A program made the translations under genes and the position numbers. The notes under the pieces were generated by a model. The model was not told the DNA's origin and made no database searches. It worked only from the letters and a program-made list of their open reading frames with translations. Of a stretch of DNA of 58,263 nucleotides, positions 53,059 to 58,263 are shown piece by piece (position 1 is the stretch's first letter; each line of letters starts with the position of its first letter). Source of the DNA: CAZOHG01 sp964579725 (GTDB lineage Bacteria; Zhuqueibacterota; JdFR-76; BMS3Abin05); contig CAZOHG010000018.1 in NCBI GenBank assembly GCA_964579725.1, positions 1 through 58,263 of the forward strand. The letters are read 5' to 3'.

Positions 53059-54129
53059 ATGGGACAAAATAAAAAAATACTCCTTATTGACGACAGCCCC
53101 GAAATTCACATGATGATGAAGATCATTCTGAATCAGAACAATTTCGGGTTGATTTCCGCTTACAGCGGCGAGGAAGGTTTGGAAAAAATACTTGCCGAAC
53201 ACCCCGATTTGGTCATTTTGGATTATATGATGCCCAAAATGAGCGGTCCCGAGGTTTTGGAGATTTTTGTAACGGACGACCGCTTTCGGGACTTGCAAAA
53301 TATTCCCATTCTCATGTTGACAGCCAAAAAAGGGGGCCTTCAAGAAAAGCAGGGGCTCTTGCAAAAAGGTCTGTACGGCTACCTGACCAAGCCGTTTGGC
53401 ATGCACGAACTTTTGGAGGTCATTGAGTCCACATTGGAACGGGCGCAGGAATTTGCCCAACATCGCAGCCTGTACCGCGTGACGAAAAAGGCCAAGGATT
53501 TCCTCGACCAATTGGTCAATGCCATCCCGGATGCCATTTTGATTGTCGGTAAAGAGCAGGAGATCATTTATTTCAAAGAGCCGTCTCAGAATCCCCTGGA
53601 TTTTAATCAAAAAGAAGTCATGGGCAAAAAGTTGGAAGAAATTTTGGAGTTGGAAGAAGGAAAAGAACTTTCGCCAATTCTCGCTCAATCTGCCACAGAA
53701 GAGGTACGGCTTGAGGCCTCCTTTCGCTGCCTAAACGGGCAAAAAATTCCCGTTTTTGTGACCATTACGGCCATGAAAGACGACACCGGTGAATTTGTCG
53801 GCTATCTTCTTGTAGCGACCGATCTGACCGAAATTAAACGCTTACAAAGTGAACTCCTTGAGAAAGAAAAATTGGCTGTTTTTTCCGAAACGGCTATTGC
53901 CGTCAATCACGAAATTAACAATCCCTTGGCTCCGATTTTGGGCAACGCGCAGCTTTTGCTTCGGGAGGAAGACAAGTTTGACGCCGTTTCCCTCAAGCGT
54001 ATTCGGAGCATCGAAAAAAACGCTCGCCGGATCTATTCCATTACCCAACGCCTGCGGGAAATCCAAAAACCCGTCTCCAAAAAATATGTGGGACACAGCC
54101 GCATGTTGGACATTCACAAATCGGAATAA
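53059..54129 (+). CDS. Receiver-PAS-HisKA protein without ATPase domain
   Basis: A 356-residue protein with a receiver (DD at 11-12, D55 in LVILDYMMPKMSG, K in GYLTKPFGM), a PAS domain (about 145-260; LVNAIPDAILIVGKEQEIIY, GYLLVATDLTEIKRLQSELL) and a phospho-acceptor helix pair (AIAVNHEINNPLAPILGN). The chain then ends (RMLDIHKSE) where the ATPase domain should begin, with no sign of a frameshifted continuation in the following 193 bases. It must be phosphorylated by another kinase or act as a phosphotransfer or scaffold unit. It closes the signalling block. Confidence 0.87.
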   Translation: MGQNKKILLIDDSPEIHMMMKIILNQNNFGLISAYSGEEGLEKILAEHPDLVILDYMMPKMSGPEVLEIFVTDDRFRDLQNIPILMLTAKKGGLQEKQGLLQKGLYGYLTKPFGMHELLEVIESTLERAQEFAQHRSLYRVTKKAKDFLDQLVNAIPDAILIVGKEQEIIYFKEPSQNPLDFNQKEVMGKKLEEILELEEGKELSPILAQSATEEVRLEASFRCLNGQKIPVFVTITAMKDDTGEFVGYLLVATDLTEIKRLQSELLEKEKLAVFSETAIAVNHEINNPLAPILGNAQLLLREEDKFDAVSLKRIRSIEKNARRIYSITQRLREIQKPVSKKYVGHSRMLDIHKSE

Positions 54130-54272
54130 AAAGAGCGGAATGGGAAAAAAGCACCTTTCACTTCTTTCTGAAAAGGAAAAAATTTCCGCCCGAATCTCTT
54201 TCGAAGATTTCTCGATTCTTTCTAATTCTTTAATAATCAGTTAAATAAAAATATTTTAGAAGGCCATTTTCT
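54130..54272. other. Gene-free region before the flgF promoter
   Basis: No gene is seen. GCGGAA (54135-54140) and TTCCGC (54184-54189) can enclose an inner CCTTTC/GAAAAGG pairing, but there is no T tract, so a terminator is not called. The rest is AT-rich, with two similar TTTC-rich stretches around 54196-54225 that could be activator sites; this is weak. Confidence 0.3.
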
Positions 54273-54290
54273 GTGGCACAGCTCTTGCCT
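54273..54290 (+). promoter_or_regulatory. Sigma-54 promoter for flgF-flgG-flgA-flgH-flgI
   Basis: GTGGCACAGCTCTTGCCT has GG (54275-54276), ten bases, and GC (54287-54288), a perfect sigma-54 -24/-12 arrangement, with TGGCAC and TTGC intact. It resembles the flgB promoter (TGGCAtA...TTGCtTTA). Transcription would begin near 54300, giving a leader of about 23 bases before flgF, as for flgB. It marks the second basal-body operon as sigma-54 dependent. Confidence 0.86.
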
Positions 54291-54322
54291 TAAAATAGGC
54301 GAGAAGAAAAAGGAAAAGTGCC

Positions 54323-55054
54323 ATGATTCGAGGTTTGTACATTTCAGCAGCGGGACTTTTTCCGCGAGACACGGAACAAGAAATTGCGGCCAACAATTTG
54401 GCCAATTTGAATACGACGGGCTACAAAAAGGATGCCGTCCATTTTAAGCGATTGCTGGACGAGCGTCTTTCGTTGGACAGCCTGCACGGCGGAGAAAGCG
54501 ACGTGGCCAACAGTGAGGAAACCCTGATTAATTTTTCTCAAGGGGAACTGTTGCCCACCAATGTCAAAACTGATTTTGCCATTGACGGAGATGGTTTTTT
54601 CACGATTCAAACTCCGCAAGGTGAGCGCTACACCCGCGACGGAAATTTTAAGCTGAACGAGGAAAATCAATTGGTGACCAGCACGGGACAATTGGTCTTG
54701 GGAGAAAGCGGGCCCATTCAGCTTTTGCCCGGTGATTTTCAGGTGAAGGCCAACGGGGACATATACCAGAACGGAAGTTTAGTGGATCGGTTTCAAATTG
54801 TCACCTTTCCCAAGCCTCTTCCCCTGAAAAAGGCGGGCGAAAATCTTTTTGAGCTGACCGTACCGACCATACGTCCCGAGGAATCCGAAAAATTTGTGCT
54901 TCAGCAAGGTTTTTTGGAGGGGTCCAATGTTAACGCCGTTAGCGAAATGGTACGCATGATTGACATTAGTAAAGCCTTCGAAGCCGGACAAAAAGCTATT
55001 CGCGCTCAGGACGCCACGCTGGACAAGGTGATTAATCAGACGGCCCGGTATTAG
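54323..55054 (+). CDS. flgF: Flagellar proximal rod protein FlgF
   Basis: FlgF is a rod protein between FlgB/FlgC and FlgG. It has 243 residues, with the rod N-motif (MIRGLYISAAGLF, AANNLANLNTTGYKKD), the DFAIDGDGFFTIQTPQGERY core motif, and the C-terminal helix (NAVSEMVRMIDISKAFEAGQ). It is the shorter of two adjacent FlgG-family genes and comes first, which identifies it as flgF. An AAGGAAAAG site precedes the ATG. Confidence 0.92.
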   Translation: MIRGLYISAAGLFPRDTEQEIAANNLANLNTTGYKKDAVHFKRLLDERLSLDSLHGGESDVANSEETLINFSQGELLPTNVKTDFAIDGDGFFTIQTPQGERYTRDGNFKLNEENQLVTSTGQLVLGESGPIQLLPGDFQVKANGDIYQNGSLVDRFQIVTFPKPLPLKKAGENLFELTVPTIRPEESEKFVLQQGFLEGSNVNAVSEMVRMIDISKAFEAGQKAIRAQDATLDKVINQTARY

Positions 55055-55159
55055 GCGGAAGGAGAAGGGGAACCGTTCTCACCAAATCAATAAAAAAAAG
55101 ATGCCTTAACCAATTGAGAAAATGTCAAGGTGTGTACATAAAAAGCGGGAGATTTTTCA

Positions 55160-55948
55160 ATGATTCGGTCTCTTCGAACGGCAGCCACTGGCATGTACGC
55201 TCAGGAATTGGTGGTTGACGTCATTGCCAACAATTTGGCCAACCTGAACACAACCGGTTTTAAGAAAAGCAAAGTGGAATTTCAGGATTTGCTGTACCAG
55301 AACATTCAGAATCCGGGGGCGTCATCCAACGGAAACGTTGAACCCACCTCCGAAATTCAGGTGGGACACGGAACCAAACCGGTTTCTGTTCTCAAAATTT
55401 TCTCACAGGGAGATGTCCAGCCGACGGACAATCCTCTGGACGTAGCTATTGACGGTCAGGGCTTTTTTAAGGTTCAAATGCCCGACGGCCGTATCGCCTA
55501 CACGCGGGACGGGACCTTTAAGCTCTCGGCGGACGGACAATTGGTCACTTCGGATGGCTATTTTTTAGATCCGAATATTACCCTTCCGGAAAATACCACG
55601 GGCGTGAACATTGATTCCGAGGGTGTGGTGAGCGCTCAGGTGGTCGGGGAAACCGACCCCGAAGTGGTTGGGCAAATTGAATTGGCCAAATTTGTGAACC
55701 CCGCCGGATTGAAGAATATTGGTCGCAATCTTTACGAAGAAACCGCCGCTTCGGGTGAGCCCCAGTACGGTTCCCCAGATAACGACGGTTTTGGCCGCGT
55801 CATGCAGGGCTACATTGAGGTGTCCAATGTGGATGTGGTTCAGGAAATGGTCAATATGATCGTGGCGCAACGGGCTTACGAAATTAATTCCAAAGCCATT
55901 AAAACCTCTGAAGAAATGCTAACCATGGCAAATAATTTAAAACGGTAA
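55160..55948 (+). CDS. flgG: Flagellar distal rod protein FlgG
   Basis: FlgG forms the distal rod that crosses the P and L rings. The 262 residues, the usual FlgG size, include MIRSLRTAATGMYAQELVVD, NNLANLNTTGFKKSKVEFQD, YQNI-type FQDLLYQNIQNPG (a FlgG hallmark), DVAIDGQGFFKVQMPDGRIA and the C-terminal VQEMVNMIVAQRAYEINSKA. A 105-base gap separates it from flgF, with no promoter seen; a GGGAGA ribosome site precedes the ATG. Confidence 0.96.
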   Translation: MIRSLRTAATGMYAQELVVDVIANNLANLNTTGFKKSKVEFQDLLYQNIQNPGASSNGNVEPTSEIQVGHGTKPVSVLKIFSQGDVQPTDNPLDVAIDGQGFFKVQMPDGRIAYTRDGTFKLSADGQLVTSDGYFLDPNITLPENTTGVNIDSEGVVSAQVVGETDPEVVGQIELAKFVNPAGLKNIGRNLYEETAASGEPQYGSPDNDGFGRVMQGYIEVSNVDVVQEMVNMIVAQRAYEINSKAIKTSEEMLTMANNLKR

Positions 55949-55963
55949 GAAAAGGGTGACGCG

Positions 55964-56731
55964 ATGAAACGGTGGATAAGTTGGGTTTTTGCATTGGTGG
56001 TAATCGGGTGGGTTTTACCAGCGGGTTTGTGTGCCCAAAGTAAGGGAAACGGTGGGTACGCCGACGTCATTTTGTCCAAGACAGGAAATATGGTGACGTT
56101 GGATCCGAAAATCCTGAAAGACCGAATTGAAATGTTTGTGTTGGACAATTACAAAGAAAATCACGACGATATTCAGGTCGAATGTCAAAATTTTCCCACG
56201 GACATTTTGGTTCGGGCCAACGATTGGGATGTGAAAATCAACAGCAAGTACGGCCCTGTGAAAAACGGCGCCAACATGTTGGATGTCACGGTCTATTCGC
56301 TGGACGGGGTGTACAAAGAATTTAGTACGGTGGCTCGCGTGCGTACGTACGACAATGTGGTGGTCGCCAAGCGCATGTTGGATCGCCACCAAAAAATCAC
56401 CGATCAGGATTTAGAAGTTCAACGGATTGAAACCACCCGAATAAATCGACATTTTTTTCGCCGCGAAACCCCTATTTTGGGGAAACGCACAAAACAAATT
56501 ATTCAAAAGGGAAAAATTATTTTTGCCGGAATGGTGGAATTGCCACCTGTTGTCAAACGGGGAGACGTGGTCAAAATCAAAATTATTTTGAACAACGTGG
56601 AAGTAACCGCTTTGGGTCAGGCTCTTCAAGACGGGCGGCTGGGGGACACGATTCGCGTTAAAAACATTTCCTCCGGCAAGCGCCTGCGGGCCGAAGTGGT
56701 GGATGAAAAAACCGTCAAAGTCAGGCTGTAG
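55964..56731 (+). CDS. flgA: P-ring assembly chaperone FlgA
   Basis: FlgA is the periplasmic chaperone for P-ring (FlgI) assembly. It has 255 residues with a Sec signal peptide (WVFALVVIGWVLPAGLCAQS; the Cys context is not a proper lipobox). The C-terminal SAF/FlgA domain has VVAKRMLDRHQKITDQDLEV, GKRTKQIIQKGKIIFAGMVE and VKRGDVVKIKIILNNVEVTA, and the end LRAEVVDEKTVKVRL. Its position next to flgH and flgI fits. Confidence 0.93.
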   Translation: MKRWISWVFALVVIGWVLPAGLCAQSKGNGGYADVILSKTGNMVTLDPKILKDRIEMFVLDNYKENHDDIQVECQNFPTDILVRANDWDVKINSKYGPVKNGANMLDVTVYSLDGVYKEFSTVARVRTYDNVVVAKRMLDRHQKITDQDLEVQRIETTRINRHFFRRETPILGKRTKQIIQKGKIIFAGMVELPPVVKRGDVVKIKIILNNVEVTALGQALQDGRLGDTIRVKNISSGKRLRAEVVDEKTVKVRL

Positions 56732-56739
56732 GAACCAAA

Positions 56740-57309
56740 ATGAAACGAAACAGTCTAATCGGGGCTTTTTTGTTTTTGATCTGGGCAATTTTGGCTCAGC
56801 CTTCTTTTGGGCAGTCGCTTTTTGCCGATTTTAAGGCCCACCAGGTGGGGGACATCGTCACCATTTACATTGTGGAATTTTCCACCGCCAGCAACGCAGC
56901 TTCTTCTAAAACGGACAATTCCAATAAATCCGGCTTGTCCTCCGGAGGGGGAACAGGTGCTCTGAAATTTCTGCCGCTTTTTGGTGCCGATTTGAAATAC
57001 GGCAATTCCTTCGAGGGCAAGGGCGAAACCACACAGCACGGGCAATTGAAGGCGAAAATGAGCGCCAAAATTGTGGGGAAAAGTCCCAGCGGCACCCTCA
57101 AAATTCAGGGTAAAAAGGTGGTGGAAATTAACGGTGACAAGCAAATTACCATTTTAACCGGTTGGGTTCGCCCGGAAGATGTGACCACGGACAACGTGGT
57201 GTATTCTTACAACATTGCCGATGCACAAATTTCCTACAAGGGCAAAGGAGTGGTCAATGCTGCTCAGAAGCCCGGCTGGGTCACCAAAATCATTAATTGG
57301 ATTTTCTGA
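56740..57309 (+). CDS. flgH: L-ring protein FlgH without an evident lipobox
   Basis: FlgH builds the outer-membrane L ring. It has 189 residues, with a signal peptide (LIGAFLFLIWAILAQPSFGQ), then HQVGDIVTIYIVEFSTASNA, a central FEGKGETTQHGQLKAKMSAK and the C-terminal VRPEDVTTDNVVYSYNIADA and WVTKIINWIF, all FlgH signatures. Unlike enterobacterial FlgH, there is no cysteine in the signal region, so no lipid anchor is predicted. Its stop overlaps the flgI start by one base (TGATG). Confidence 0.93.
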   Translation: MKRNSLIGAFLFLIWAILAQPSFGQSLFADFKAHQVGDIVTIYIVEFSTASNAASSKTDNSNKSGLSSGGGTGALKFLPLFGADLKYGNSFEGKGETTQHGQLKAKMSAKIVGKSPSGTLKIQGKKVVEINGDKQITILTGWVRPEDVTTDNVVYSYNIADAQISYKGKGVVNAAQKPGWVTKIINWIF

Positions 57310-58263
57310 TGAAACGCATTCTAACAATCATTCTACTCGTTGCTGCCGTTTGGCCTGCGGACGGTGCCGTGCGCATTAAGGACATGGCCAGCATTGAAGG
57401 CATTTCTCAGAAGCAAGTCATTGGCTACGGATTAGTGGTCGGCTTGGACGGCACAGGCGATTCCAGACGGTCGCTCATGGCCAACCAATCCTTGCGGAAT
57501 ATGGTCAAACATTTCGGGCTGACGCTTCCGTCCAATGTGCCGATGCGGGTGAAAAATGTTGCCGCCGTCATGGTAACGGCGGAAATCTCCCCGTTTTTGA
57601 AAAAAGGCAATGTTTTTGACGTTCAGGTCTCGTCAATGGGTGACGCCAAAAGCTTGGAGGGCGGAACGTTGCTTCTAACACCTCTCATTGGAGGAGATCG
57701 TCAGGTTTACGCTCACGCACAAGGAGCCATTTCCATCGGCGGCTTCAATATCGAAACCAATGGAGGCGAGAAAATCCGACAAAATTACGCTCTGGTAGGG
57801 CGAATTCCCAACGGCGGGATTTTGGAGAGGGATCTGGCAACCTCCTTTTCAGCAGATTCAACTCTTTTTCTTTCGCTCAGGCAGCCGGATTTTACGACGG
57901 CCTTTCGCACGGCGCAAGCCATTAACCAGGCTTTCGGAAAACCCATTGCCAAGGCGAAGGACGCGGGCCATATTCAAATAAAATTGCCTGCCGAGGTGCA
58001 ATCGTCCGGTAATATCGTCCAGTTTATGGCCAGTTTGGAAGAAGTGCAGGTGACGCCGGACGAAGAGGCACGTGTGGTGGTAAATGAACGCACCGGAACC
58101 ATTGTGGTGGGGGCAAATGTTTCGATTACTCAGGTGGCTATTTCCCACGGGAACCTGAGCGTAGAAGTCAGCTCGAACCCGATTATTTCTCAACCCGGGC
58201 CGTGTTCGAGCGGTCAAACCGTGGTCGTACCCAAGACGCAAACTCAGGTGAACGTGCAGCAAT
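57309..58263 (+). CDS. flgI: P-ring protein FlgI, 3' end cut by window edge
   Basis: FlgI forms the periplasmic P ring. From the ATG at 57309 (one-base overlap with the flgH stop) the frame stays open to the window end, giving 318 residues of about 350-370. A signal peptide (RILTIILLVAAVWPADGAVR) is followed by the FlgI hallmarks IKDMASIEGISQKQVIGYGL, VVGLDGTGDS, VKNVAAVMVTAEISPFLKKG, DVQVSSMGDAKSLEGGTLLL and, near the end, ARVVVNERTGTIVVGANVSI. No defects are seen. The C-terminal domain continues beyond the window. Confidence 0.95.
   Translation, partial: MKRILTIILLVAAVWPADGAVRIKDMASIEGISQKQVIGYGLVVGLDGTGDSRRSLMANQSLRNMVKHFGLTLPSNVPMRVKNVAAVMVTAEISPFLKKGNVFDVQVSSMGDAKSLEGGTLLLTPLIGGDRQVYAHAQGAISIGGFNIETNGGEKIRQNYALVGRIPNGGILERDLATSFSADSTLFLSLRQPDFTTAFRTAQAINQAFGKPIAKAKDAGHIQIKLPAEVQSSGNIVQFMASLEEVQVTPDEEARVVVNERTGTIVVGANVSITQVAISHGNLSVEVSSNPIISQPGPCSSGQTVVVPKTQTQVNVQQ

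Noticed and set aside
54135..54189. Inverted repeat after the receiver-PAS-HisKA gene as a terminator
   Set aside because: The loop is long, pairing is broken and there is no T tract; kept only as a note on the gap.
1..58263. CRISPR arrays, tRNA/rRNA genes, insertion sequences or phage genes
   Set aside because: No direct repeat arrays, cloverleaf sequences, transposases or integrases were recognised; the window is an orderly gene cluster.

Overview
The window is a nearly uninterrupted plus-strand flagellum and chemotaxis gene cluster from a Gram-negative-type (diderm) bacterium, preceded by five unrelated genes. The diderm call rests on P-ring and L-ring genes (flgA, flgH, flgI). A UbiE/MenG methyltransferase points to menaquinone or ubiquinone synthesis. 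No 16S rRNA is present, so taxonomy is inference. A secreted metalloprotease with a FlgD-Ig/sorting-like C-terminus, plus a mixture of 'Firmicute-style' flagellar genes (MotE, FlbD, the TIGR02530-type protein, a SwrB-like protein) with sigma-54 promoters, would fit an FCB-group lineage such as Calditrichota or a KSB1/Zixibacteria-like phylum, at low confidence.

Layout: (1) 1-6671: 3' part of a dihydropyrimidinase/hydantoinase-type amidohydrolase, ubiE/menG, a PDZ-radical SAM-DUF512 protein translationally coupled to der, and a secreted metalloprotease. (2) 6893-20690: a sigma-54-type promoter followed by flgB-flgC-orf-fliE-fliF-fliG-fliH-fliI-fliJ-motE-fliK-flgD-TIGR02530-flgE, ending in a strong stem-loop terminator. 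(3) 20697-32708: flbD; then a sigma-28-type promoter and motA-motB-fliL; then a second sigma-28-type site and a near-consensus sigma-54 site ahead of cheA-cheW-mcp-cheR-cheB-cheY-cheX and a cheX-receiver fusion. (4) 32858-46756: a sigma-70-like promoter, then fliM-fliN-fliO-fliP-fliQ-fliR-flhB-flhA-flhF-flhG-fliA, a small conserved orf, an HDOD protein, a GAF histidine kinase and a SwrB-like membrane protein. (5) 46753-54129: a small FliK-like protein and a tightly packed signalling block: five receiver-domain proteins, a degenerate HD-GYP, a free FlhB C-domain homologue, an RsbW-like ATPase, a STAS protein and a GAF protein. (6) 54273-58263: a second sigma-54 promoter and flgF-flgG-flgA-flgH-flgI (flgI runs off the window).

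Together these encode the MS ring, C ring, export gate and ATPase, rod, hook, P/L rings, stator and the core chemotaxis pathway. Flagellin, filament cap, hook-filament junction proteins, FlgM and an NtrC-type sigma-54 activator are not in the window. The promoter pattern suggests a hierarchy: sigma-70 for export and fliA, sigma-54 for basal body and hook, sigma-28 for stator and chemotaxis. This is inferred from motifs only.

The least explained parts are the signalling block at 47439-54129 (with a partner-switch pair and an FlhB 'spare part' joined by start/stop overlaps), the flgE leader with mutually exclusive pairings over the ribosome binding site, the terminator abutting flbD, the CheX-receiver fusion, and several small flagellar-cluster proteins of unknown function. 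No tRNA, rRNA, CRISPR array, insertion sequence or clear minus-strand gene was recognised.
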